Source: a virus
Length of the DNA: 29,116 bases
Strand: one strand, 5' to 3'
Virus record (IMG/VR): IMGVR_UViG_3300020478_000043
Location: 1-29,116 of that record
Shown: piece by piece, positions 7,486 to 13,813 of the stretch
How positions within the stretch are numbered: the stretch's first letter is position 1
How the letters are laid out: the number at the start of each line of letters is the position of its first letter
Position numbers and translations under genes: made by a program
The notes under the pieces: generated by a model
Seen by the model: only the letters and a program-made list of their open reading frames with translations
What the model was told of the DNA's origin: nothing
Database searches by the model: none

Positions 7486-7811
7486 CTAACGAAGCAAGAA
7501 CAAAAAAAGACATGGATGTAAAAGTCATCCGTTTAGTAACAACAGAAGATGTTGTAGCAGACGTACTAGAAGAGACTGATGATTCAGTTACAATTCGTGG
7601 AGGGATCGTAGCAGTTCCAACCAAGGATGGTAACATCGGATTCGCATCTTGGACACCTCTTCTTGCTAGTCCTGTTGAGGATATAACACTTAGCAAGGAG
7701 CATGTTGTTTATATTGGTGATCCCAATCCTGCATTGATAGATCATTATGCTAATCAGTTTAGTAAAATTGTAACTCCCGATTCTGTACAAGACGGAATTA
7801 TTGTTCCCTAA
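7482..7811 (+). CDS. Cyanophage small beta-rich protein, Sm-like family candidate (copy A)
   Basis: This 109-residue protein begins MTNEARTKKDMDVKVIRLVTT and shares a pattern with two proteins encoded at 13193 and 13538. The pattern is a start of the type T-G/E-x-V-x-A-x-V-x-E, then I-x-P/V-x-x-V, a central W (ASWTPL here, PW in the others), a segment of alternating hydrophobics before an I-x-D/E-P turn, and D-x-Y. I recall that a structurally solved Sm-like protein of putative cyanophage origin came from an ocean metagenome family of similar size; membership of these proteins in that family is inference. If correct, it would bind nucleic acid. It overlaps gp44 by 4 nt and the next gene by one base. 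Confidence 0.6.
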   Translation: MTNEARTKKDMDVKVIRLVTTEDVVADVLEETDDSVTIRGGIVAVPTKDGNIGFASWTPLLASPVEDITLSKEHVVYIGDPNPALIDHYANQFSKIVTPDSVQDGIIVP

Positions 7812-8332
7812 TGATTGACATTAAACTTTGTGATTTGAATAGTTTTTTTGGATGTGTTGATGCAACTAACACACCTGAACTAAAAACTAATGCCTTCCGT
7901 CCTCTTAGGACTTATCTACAGGAGAAGTCTTTTGAGAAGCATTCTGGTGGTCAACTAACCTATGTTGGTAACTATGCAGATGGTCAAGACTTCGTTGATA
8001 ATGATGGAGTCCCTTATGAGATGAAAGGTTCTTTGGGATTATTTAATAAGAATGGATCATGCAAACAGGTTATCCTGAAAAATAATATGCCTGGTCGCAG
8101 CAAACAAAACTTGGAAAAAACCTTTGAGTATATGTTTTTGGTTGATACTAAGAACATGAGTATTGCTGTTACAACATGGGATATTGTGGAGAGTAGATCC
8201 AAACTTGATGGAGCAGGTGCAACATTCAAACTTCAAGCAGGTGATTACACTATGCTTGCTGAGAATGTTAAACCATCTGTAAAGAATATTACTGCAAATG
8301 AACTTCTAGAATCTTTAGAGAGCATTCTATGA
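7811..8332 (+). CDS. Hypothetical protein, possible PD-(D/E)xK nuclease paired with Dam methylase
   Basis: This 173-residue soluble protein overlaps the following D12 adenine methyltransferase by 4 nt (ATGA) and the preceding gene by one base. Its central region, GQDFVDNDGVPYEMKG, holds D60 and E70-M-K72, a spacing that fits the D...ExK core of the PD-(D/E)xK nuclease fold used by many type II restriction enzymes. A run of basic and hydrophobic residues (CKQVILKNN, 84-92) follows. Tight pairing with a methyltransferase is the classical layout of a restriction-modification system. I see no closer family match, and the motif is short enough to occur by chance, so nuclease activity is a hypothesis. 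It could also be an unrelated small phage protein. Confidence 0.5.
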   Translation: MIDIKLCDLNSFFGCVDATNTPELKTNAFRPLRTYLQEKSFEKHSGGQLTYVGNYADGQDFVDNDGVPYEMKGSLGLFNKNGSCKQVILKNNMPGRSKQNLEKTFEYMFLVDTKNMSIAVTTWDIVESRSKLDGAGATFKLQAGDYTMLAENVKPSVKNITANELLESLESIL

Positions 8333-9192
8333 AGAAGTCCCTTAAGTCTCTTAAAACACCTCTCAGGTATCCTGGTGGTAAGTCTCGTGCTTGTATAAAG
8401 ATGGAGAAGTATCTACCGAATTTGGCAACCTACGAGCAATATAGAGAACCCTTTATTGGGGGTGGGTCTTTTGCAATACATGTTACTAAATTGTATAATA
8501 ATTTACCTATTTGGGTAAATGATTTATATAAACCATTAGCGACATTTTGGCAGCAACTTCAGGAATCTGGAGATGTTATGTCTGAGAGATTGTTAGAACT
8601 TAAAGAGGAATACAATACACCAGACAAAGCAAAAGAACTTTTTGAGACAGCAAAGAAGGAACTAAATGAAAGTGATCAATCCGAATTATCTCGTGCTTGT
8701 AATTTTTACATTATTAACAAGTGCTCTTTTTCTGGTCTCACTGAGTCCTCCTCCTTCTCACCTCAGGCAAGTACCTCCAACTTTACAGTTAGAGGAATTG
8801 AAAAACTTCCAGAGTATAAAGAGTTAATATCCAATTGGGTTATAACAAATTACTCTTATGAAGAGGTGTTGAAAGATGGAATGGATTCTTTTATATACTT
8901 AGATCCACCATATGATATTAAAGATAATCTATATGGTAAGAAGGGTGGAATGCATAAGACATTCGATCATGATAAATTTGCAGAAGATTGTGAGGCATGT
9001 CAGTCTCACCAACTAGTATCATATAATAATTCTCAGTTAGTAAAGGATAGATTTGCTGGTTGGGATGCAGCAGAATATGAACTAACATATACCATGAGAT
9101 CTACAGGAGATTACATGGGTGATCAAAGTACTCGTAAAGAGTTGCTTTTACTAAATTATGAAAGAAGTAGTTTAATGGAGTTCTTCAAATGA
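8329..9192 (+). CDS. dam: Dam-like (D12 class) N6-adenine DNA methyltransferase
   Basis: This 287-residue enzyme methylates adenine N6. It has the D12-class order: TPLRYPGGKSR at 10-20, the cofactor-binding EPFIGGGSF at 40-48, a variable target-recognition region in the middle, and the catalytic YLDPPYD with D192-P-P-Y195. E. coli Dam is 278 residues. GATC is a plausible target because Dam is the best-known relative, but specificity cannot be read here. It overlaps the 173-residue nuclease candidate upstream by 4 nt and a 52-residue gene downstream by 4 nt. Self-protection against a phage- or host-encoded nuclease is the simplest role. Confidence 0.9.
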   Translation: MKKSLKSLKTPLRYPGGKSRACIKMEKYLPNLATYEQYREPFIGGGSFAIHVTKLYNNLPIWVNDLYKPLATFWQQLQESGDVMSERLLELKEEYNTPDKAKELFETAKKELNESDQSELSRACNFYIINKCSFSGLTESSSFSPQASTSNFTVRGIEKLPEYKELISNWVITNYSYEEVLKDGMDSFIYLDPPYDIKDNLYGKKGGMHKTFDHDKFAEDCEACQSHQLVSYNNSQLVKDRFAGWDAAEYELTYTMRSTGDYMGDQSTRKELLLLNYERSSLMEFFK

Positions 9193-9347
9193 AATGTAGA
9201 GTTCAATTATATGTCGCTGGCAAACTCTTCAATGAAGATGTATATGCTAGAGATTATCAGGAAGCAAGACAAGTTGCTCTTGCAAGAAATCCAAATGCCA
9301 GAGTCGTAAGTGTAAATGCGATAATGGAGTCTTTTAATGACAATTGA
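9189..9347 (+). CDS. Small conserved cyanophage protein, 52 aa
   Basis: The peptide starts MKCRVQLYVAGKLFNEDVYA, then a helix-like DYQEARQVALARNP and a short strand VVSVNAI. The beta-alpha-beta pattern suggests a compact folded domain. I recall similar small proteins (RVQLYVAG... DYxEARxVALARNP) in T4-like cyanophages, without a known function. It overlaps the methyltransferase stop by 4 nt and gp62 by 11 nt. Confidence 0.65.
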   Translation: MKCRVQLYVAGKLFNEDVYARDYQEARQVALARNPNARVVSVNAIMESFNDN

Positions 9348-9720
9348 GTTGAAGCATTGGTTGAATTCTATCAACCATACTAAAGAGGATTTAACCGATG
9401 ATCCTGATGCGATCAAATCTTATCCTCCCTATATTATTAACAAATGTCTATCTGGACACCTAGATTGCATACTCTTTGCTAATGAAATGAACAAATATCC
9501 TTCTCTAGATAGGGATATGCAATATAAATTTTATCTAAATAGTCTGAGGAAACGGAAGAGATTCTCTCCGTGGATGCGAAAAGATAAGATTAGTAACCTT
9601 GACCTTGTTAAACAATACTATGGATATAGTAATGAAAAAGCAATGCAAGCGTTGAATATTTTATCTAAAGAACAACTCGATTTTATTAAACAACGACTTG
9701 ACATTGGTGGAATGACATGA
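9337..9720 (+). CDS. 62: Clamp loader small subunit, T4 gp62 homologue
   Basis: This 127-residue protein is the non-ATPase subunit of the clamp loader with gp44. Similarity to T4 gp62 lies in the segments HLDCILFANEMNKYPSL and YKFYLNSLRKRKRFSPWMRK, the latter matching the T4 pattern of a small-residue turn before RGKRYGKWAK. T4 gp62 is 187 residues, so this version is short, as expected for cyanophages. A GGAG ribosome site at 9326-9329 supports ATG 9337. It sits directly before regA, as in T4. Confidence 0.85.
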   Translation: MTIELKHWLNSINHTKEDLTDDPDAIKSYPPYIINKCLSGHLDCILFANEMNKYPSLDRDMQYKFYLNSLRKRKRFSPWMRKDKISNLDLVKQYYGYSNEKAMQALNILSKEQLDFIKQRLDIGGMT

Positions 9721-10157
9721 CTACTAGTACTATTGAACCACAAGTTAACTGGAAGCCTGAAATGATGGTGGAGGTTATGCTTAACGAACCAGATGATTTC
9801 CTTAAAGTACGTGAGACATTAACACGTATTGGAGTTGCCTCAAGGAAGGAGAAAAAGTTATATCAATCTTGCCACATTCTTCATAAGCAAGGTCGCTATT
9901 ACATTACTCACTTCAAAGAATTATTCGCATTAGATGGGAAACACGCTAACCTTACTGTTAACGACGTTCAGCGTCGGAATCGTATCGCTCGTTTGCTTTC
10001 TGATTGGGGTCTCATATCAGTAGTTAATTCAGAATCTATAGTAGATGTTGCACCTTTGAATCAAATTAAGGTGTTGGCATACAAAGATAAGAACGATTGG
10101 ATCCTGGAACAAAAATATAACATCGGTTCTAAGAAAAAAGTGGAAACTACTGAGTAA
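9717..10157 (+). CDS. regA: RegA translational repressor
   Basis: RegA binds early phage mRNAs near their start codons and blocks ribosome entry. The core MVEVMLNEPDDFLKVRETL aligns with T4 RegA (MIEITLKKPEDFLKVKETL), and the segments LYQSCHILHKQGRYYITHFKE and RIARLLSDWGLI are also shared. The T4 protein is 122 residues; this frame gives 146, with about 16 extra at the N-terminus. ATG 9717 overlaps the gp62 stop (ATGA), supporting coupling. ATGs at 9762 and 9765 align with the T4 start and remain alternatives. The gene lies between gp62 and, after an insertion, gp43, as in T4. Confidence 0.93.
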   Translation: MTTSTIEPQVNWKPEMMVEVMLNEPDDFLKVRETLTRIGVASRKEKKLYQSCHILHKQGRYYITHFKELFALDGKHANLTVNDVQRRNRIARLLSDWGLISVVNSESIVDVAPLNQIKVLAYKDKNDWILEQKYNIGSKKKVETTE

Positions 10158-10180
10158 ATAGAGTATAATCTCTTTAGTAG
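10147..10180 (+). promoter_or_regulatory. Promoter of the phosphorylase gene with dyad around the -10 box
   Basis: TATAAT at 10164-10169 lies 21 nt before ATG 10191. TGGAAA at 10141-10146, 17 bp upstream, matches the -35 consensus at four of six positions. The -10 box is framed by an imperfect inverted repeat: CTACT (10147-10151) with AGTAG (10176-10180), and AGAG with CTCT directly beside TATAAT. The leader has no Shine-Dalgarno site and ends CACCATT-ATG. The dyad could be an operator or chance. Confidence 0.55.
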
Positions 10181-10190
10181 TATCACCATT

Positions 10191-12575
10191 ATGTCATTAC
10201 TTTATAATGGTATCAAAGAACGTCTATTTTATACATTAGGTAAACGTCCAGATATCGCAACATCACACGATTTTTACATGGCACTTAGTTATGCCGTGCG
10301 AGATCAGATGATGACGCATTGGTTAGACACCAAACCAAAGTCGAAGAAAGAAGTAGCATATCTATCAGCAGAGTTTTTAATTGGTCCTCAACTTAATAGG
10401 AATCTTATTAACTTAGGGATTCGTGATGAAGCAGAGCAAGCATTAAAAGAATACGATCAAGATATAGAGAAGATACTTACACAAGCAGAGGAACCTGGAC
10501 TTGGTAATGGTGGTTTAGGTCGTCTTGCTGCATGTTATATGGAGTCTCTAGCGACTCTACAAGTACCTGCTACTGGTTATGGTATCAGATATAAGTATGG
10601 TATCTTTAAGCAGATTATAAGAGAGAATCAACAACTTGAGATAACTGATAATTGGTTGCATGGAGAATGGCCTTGGGAATTGTGTCAACCAGATGAATCA
10701 GTTCATGTAGGATTTGGTGGTAAGGTAGAGAATTATATCTCAGATCATAATCATTACAGGGTACGTTGGGTTCCTGATGAACAAGTAGTTGCAGTACCAT
10801 ATGATGTATTGCAGTTAGGATATAGAGTTAACTCTTGCAATAGGTTGAGATTATGGAGAGCAGATGCTACTGAGACATTTGACTTCTATGCATTTAATAT
10901 TGGAGATTATCTTGGTTCAGTAGAACAGAGTGTATCTTCAGAAACTATCTCTAAGGTATTGTATCCTAATGATGGTACAGATGCTGGTAAGCAATTAAGA
11001 CTGAAGCAACAGTTCTTTTTTGTTAGTGCATCTCTACAAGATATGTTTAATAGTCTTAATAGGAGAGGTATTCCTATTGAGAAGTTTCCTGAATATTGGC
11101 AGGTTCAATTAAATGATACTCATCCATCTATTGCTGTAGCAGAGTTGATGAGATTATTTGTAGATGTAAATCATATGGAGTGGGATCAGGCATGGGAGTT
11201 AACTACTCAGTCTATTGCTTACACTAACCATACTCTTTTACCAGAGGCATTGGAGAAGTGGGATCTTAAATTATTTAAGAATCTTCTTCCTCGCCATATG
11301 GAGATTATCTATGAGATTAATCGTAGATTCTTACAGGTAGTAAGACTTCATTATCCTGGTAATGAATCCATACAAGAGAAGTTATCTATTATTGATGAAT
11401 CTCATAACAAGTATGTTCGTATGGCACATCTTGCTACTGTAGGATCTCATCATGTAAATGGTGTTGCTGCTTTACACTCTGAGTTAGTTAAGACACAATT
11501 GATGCCAGAGTTCTCTGAGTTATGGCCTCATAAGTTTACTAACGTAACTAATGGAGTTACACCTCGTCGTTGGATAGCATCTTGCAATCCATCATTAACT
11601 GAAGTTCTTGATCAATATTGTGGTTCTGATTGGATCACTAATATGGGTCAACTTAAAAAATTAGAAAGTAATATTGACTATGATCTATTAGAGAAGTTGG
11701 GAACAGCAAAACTAATAGGTAAACATAGACTTGCTGATTATATCTTCAAGAATCTTGGTATATCTGTTGATCCTAATAGCATGTTTGATGTGCATGTTAA
11801 AAGGATACATGAATATAAGAGACAACATTTACTTGTTCTTCAGATTATCTCTCAGTATCTTAATATCAAAAACGGAAAGGACTTCGTTCCTCGCACAGTA
11901 ATATTTGGTGGTAAAGCAGCACCAGGTTATTACATGGCAAAACATATCATTCATTTTATTAATTCTGTTGCAGAGGTTATTAATACTGATCCTGATATGG
12001 ATGGTAAGTTGCGTGTAGTCTTCTTACCAAACTATAGTGTTAAGTTAGGGGAACTTGTATATCCTGCTGCTGATTTATCCGAACAGATATCTACAGCAGG
12101 TAAGGAAGCATCAGGCACAGGGAATATGAAGTTCATGATGAATGGTGCTCTTACTATAGGAACACTTGATGGTGCTAATGTAGAGATACGTGAACTTGTA
12201 GGAGAAGATAACTTCTTCTTATTTGGTAAGACTGAATCTGAGATTGCAGACTTATGGAAGAATAACTATGATCCTAAGCACTATATGAGTCCAGAACTTT
12301 GGGAAGTAATTGATCTCATTAAAGGTGGACATTTTACTGGGGGTAATAAAGATGTCTTTAATCCATTAATGGATAACCTTTTGAATCATGATCCCTTCTG
12401 CGTATGTGCAGACTTTGATGATTACATACATGCTCATGAACGTGTACGTGATGCATGGAGAGATCGTGATAAGTGGAATCACATGGCGGTTATCAACACT
12501 TCAAGGTCTGGTTTCTTCTCTTCTGATAGATCTATTACGGATTACTGTACTAAAATTTGGGGTATTCCGACCTAG
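10191..12575 (+). CDS. glgP: Glycogen/starch/maltodextrin phosphorylase (GT35)
   Basis: This 794-residue PLP enzyme cleaves alpha-1,4-glucans with phosphate to glucose-1-phosphate. It is full length (E. coli MalP is about 797 and GlgP about 815). Diagnostic segments are all present: VAYLSAEFLIG near 55-65, GLGNGGLGRLAACYMESLAT at 103-122, NVTNGVTPRRW, FDVHVKRIHEYKRQ, and the cofactor site EASGTGNMKFMMNG with the PLP lysine at about K647. Base use is phage-like, with AT-rich third positions, so it is not a recent copy from a GC-rich host. It is inserted between regA and hsp20 with its own promoter and no clear Shine-Dalgarno site. It would let the phage mobilise host glycogen, in line with cyanophage carbon-metabolism genes such as talC, zwf and gnd. 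Family assignment is certain; exact substrate preference is not. Confidence 0.95.
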   Translation: MSLLYNGIKERLFYTLGKRPDIATSHDFYMALSYAVRDQMMTHWLDTKPKSKKEVAYLSAEFLIGPQLNRNLINLGIRDEAEQALKEYDQDIEKILTQAEEPGLGNGGLGRLAACYMESLATLQVPATGYGIRYKYGIFKQIIRENQQLEITDNWLHGEWPWELCQPDESVHVGFGGKVENYISDHNHYRVRWVPDEQVVAVPYDVLQLGYRVNSCNRLRLWRADATETFDFYAFNIGDYLGSVEQSVSSETISKVLYPNDGTDAGKQLRLKQQFFFVSASLQDMFNSLNRRGIPIEKFPEYWQVQLNDTHPSIAVAELMRLFVDVNHMEWDQAWELTTQSIAYTNHTLLPEALEKWDLKLFKNLLPRHMEIIYEINRRFLQVVRLHYPGNESIQEKLSIIDESHNKYVRMAHLATVGSHHVNGVAALHSELVKTQLMPEFSELWPHKFTNVTNGVTPRRWIASCNPSLTEVLDQYCGSDWITNMGQLKKLESNIDYDLLEKLGTAKLIGKHRLADYIFKNLGISVDPNSMFDVHVKRIHEYKRQHLLVLQIISQYLNIKNGKDFVPRTVIFGGKAAPGYYMAKHIIHFINSVAEVINTDPDMDGKLRVVFLPNYSVKLGELVYPAADLSEQISTAGKEASGTGNMKFMMNGALTIGTLDGANVEIRELVGEDNFFLFGKTESEIADLWKNNYDPKHYMSPELWEVIDLIKGGHFTGGNKDVFNPLMDNLLNHDPFCVCADFDDYIHAHERVRDAWRDRDKWNHMAVINTSRSGFFSSDRSITDYCTKIWGIPT

Positions 12576-12592
12576 GTTTTTCTAAGTTGTAG

Positions 12593-12598
12593 TATAAT
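12593..12598 (+). promoter_or_regulatory. Promoter -10 box (TATAAT) for hsp20
   Basis: TATAAT lies 61 nt upstream of the hsp20 ATG. There is no good -35 at 16-18 bp (ACCTAG is found there). The predicted start point near 12605 would begin the transcript right at the stable hairpin 12604-12624. Confidence 0.5.
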
Positions 12599-12603
12599 TA
12601 GTA

Positions 12604-12624
12604 GTGTACGCCGAAAGGGTACAC
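12604..12624 (+). promoter_or_regulatory. 5'-terminal mRNA hairpin with GAAA tetraloop in the hsp20 leader
   Basis: GTGTAC and GTACAC form six pairs, and two further C-G pairs with one bulged G close a GAAA tetraloop. Because it would lie at the very 5' end of the mRNA it may protect the transcript from decay or take part in leader folding. There is no T-tract, so it is not a terminator. Confidence 0.5.
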
Positions 12625-12640
12625 ACAACATAAACTCGCT

Positions 12641-12657
12641 TAGTAAAGGAGCTACTA
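12641..12657 (+). promoter_or_regulatory. hsp20 ribosome binding site within a small hairpin
   Basis: AAAGGAG, an unusually strong Shine-Dalgarno site for this window, sits in the loop of a 5-bp stem TAGTA/TACTA located 3 nt before the ATG. The CTACTA arm can also pair with TAGTAG at 12599-12604 at the start of the leader. Two alternative pairings around the ribosome site allow regulation, for example by temperature. Confidence 0.4.
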
Positions 12658-12659
12658 TC

Positions 12660-13094
12660 ATGGGTAACCTAACACGTTTCCACACGGCAGATATGCCAGT
12701 ACTGTTCGATAGAATAATGAAGAACAGTATAGGGATGGACGATTATTTTGATCGGTTCATGAATCTACACGAAACCACATCAAACTATCCCCCATATAAT
12801 TTAATTCAAGTAAACAATGTCGAATCCAGATTGGAGATCGCACTTGCGGGATTCAAGAAGAAGGAAGTCAACGTCTACACGGAGTTTGGAAAATTATTTG
12901 TCGAAGGCCAAAAAGAAGACACAGAGACAGCTGAGACTTTTGTCCATAAAGGACTGGCCAAGCGGTCTTTCTCTAGGGTCTGGACAATCACAGATGATAC
13001 CGAGGTACGAGATGTCCGATTTGATGACGGATTATTGGTCGTAACACTTGGTAAAGTTGTACCAGAGCATCATGCTCGTAAGGACTTCCTATAA
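12660..13094 (+). CDS. hsp20: Small heat-shock protein, Hsp20/alpha-crystallin family
   Basis: This 144-residue chaperone binds partly unfolded proteins without ATP. The alpha-crystallin domain covers about residues 42-138, with YNLIQVNNVESRLEIALAGF, VNVYTEFGKLFVEGQKE and the closing FDDGLLVVTLGKVVPE. The usual C-terminal I-x-I tail motif is absent. hsp20 is a common gene in T4-like cyanophages and lies near gp43 there. A strong AAAGGAG site precedes the ATG. The gene has more C- and G-ending codons than the genes around it. It has its own promoter upstream and a terminator downstream, so it can be transcribed alone. Confidence 0.93.
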   Translation: MGNLTRFHTADMPVLFDRIMKNSIGMDDYFDRFMNLHETTSNYPPYNLIQVNNVESRLEIALAGFKKKEVNVYTEFGKLFVEGQKEDTETAETFVHKGLAKRSFSRVWTITDDTEVRDVRFDDGLLVVTLGKVVPEHHARKDFL

Positions 13095-13097
13095 ATA
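13089..13097 (+). promoter_or_regulatory. T4-like late promoter motif (CTATAAATA)
   Basis: CTATAAATA contains the exact T4 late promoter box TATAAATA, recognised by the gp55 sigma factor in T4-like phages. It overlaps the last codons of hsp20. It is the only exact match I noticed in the window. A terminator follows within 30 bp, so a transcript from here would be short unless readthrough occurs. Confidence 0.45.
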
Positions 13098-13120
13098 AAA
13101 CTGAATATCTTCGCCGCAAT

Positions 13121-13157
13121 GGGGTGTTCTGGCAAAATCCAGTTGACACCCCTTTTT
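13121..13157 (+). terminator. Rho-independent terminator after hsp20
   Basis: GGGGTGT (13121-13127) pairs with ACACCCC (13146-13152); inside, CTGG pairs with CCAG across a CAAAAT loop. Five T residues follow at 13153-13157. The 3' arm includes part of the TTGACA -35 box of the next promoter. Confidence 0.85.
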
Positions 13158-13171
13158 ATTGGCAGTATAAT
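13143..13171 (+). promoter_or_regulatory. Perfect sigma-70-type promoter (TTGACA-17-TATAAT)
   Basis: TTGACA at 13143-13148 and TATAAT at 13166-13171 are both full consensus matches with the optimal 17-bp spacer. It should be read by the host RNA polymerase with its primary sigma factor, so it probably drives early expression of the two small genes and gp43. The ATG at 13193 is 21 nt after the -10 box and is preceded by AACCATT with no Shine-Dalgarno site. Confidence 0.85.
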
Positions 13172-13192
13172 ACCATCATAAGATAAACCATT

Positions 13193-13537
13193 ATGGCAAA
13201 TAAACTAGCAGTAATAAAAACTGGTGAGCAGATTATTACAAAGGTTGAAGAGATGCTTTTGGACGATAAGGTTGTTGGATACTTCTTTATTAAACCATGT
13301 GTTGTAAAAACTTCAGAACCTATTGTTAATAAAGAGAGTGGTGGTGCTTCTTTTGATATTAAGTTAGCACCTTGGATTCCTTTAGGTAAAGGAACTAGGT
13401 TCCCAGTACCTTTGGATTGGATCGTTACTTTTATAGACCCAGTTGACGAACTAGCGTCAATGTATATGAATGATGTTCTCAAAGAGACTGAAGAGACTCA
13501 AGAAAAAACAATTGTAATACCTGAAGAGGACAGTTAA
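13193..13537 (+). CDS. Cyanophage small beta-rich protein, Sm-like family candidate (copy B)
   Basis: This 114-residue protein starts MANKLAVIKTGEQIITKVEE. It shares the layout of copies A (7482) and C (13538): a T-G-E-x-I-x-x-K-V-E-E opening, IKPCVV, a central LAPWIPLG, then VPLDWIVTFIDPVDELASMY. It has an extra acidic, Glu/Thr-rich tail of about 20 residues. It is the first gene behind the strongest promoter in the window and is followed after its stop, without a gap, by copy C and then the polymerase. If the Sm-like assignment holds, it binds RNA or DNA, perhaps near the replisome or in mRNA control. Confidence 0.6.
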   Translation: MANKLAVIKTGEQIITKVEEMLLDDKVVGYFFIKPCVVKTSEPIVNKESGGASFDIKLAPWIPLGKGTRFPVPLDWIVTFIDPVDELASMYMNDVLKETEETQEKTIVIPEEDS

Positions 13538-13813
13538 ATGGCAGATGAACTTAACCCACAATTAATTGTATTCCATACTGGAGGTACAGTAGTTGCTGAA
13601 ATTGAAGAAGTTGGAGCAGACATAGGAGAACCTGATTGTAAATTAATCAATCCTTATAATATTGTTCCTCAACCAAATGGTAATGCTACCTTGCAACCTT
13701 GGATGGGTGAACTAACAAATCAGAAAGAATTTATGATTAGTTCTGATAAAATCTTGACTATATGTGAACCTCTTGGTAAAATAAAAGATACATATGAAAG
13801 TCTGAACTCGTAA
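13538..13813 (+). CDS. Cyanophage small beta-rich protein, Sm-like family candidate (copy C)
   Basis: This 91-residue protein begins MADELNPQLIVFHTGGTVVA. It carries the shared family elements: H-T-G-G-T-V-V-A-E-I-E-E, INPYNIVPQP, LQPWMGEL, and SSDKILTICEPLGKIKDTY. The ATG directly follows the stop of copy B, and its own stop overlaps the gp43 start (TAATG). It lacks the acidic tail of copy B. The adjacent pair looks like an old tandem duplication. Molecular role unknown beyond the tentative Sm-like link. Confidence 0.6.
   Translation: MADELNPQLIVFHTGGTVVAEIEEVGADIGEPDCKLINPYNIVPQPNGNATLQPWMGELTNQKEFMISSDKILTICEPLGKIKDTYESLNS

Noticed and set aside
12571-12576. CCTAGG palindrome at the phosphorylase stop codon as a terminator or operator
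   Set aside because: A 6-bp palindrome with no loop and no paired second copy nearby; expected by chance.
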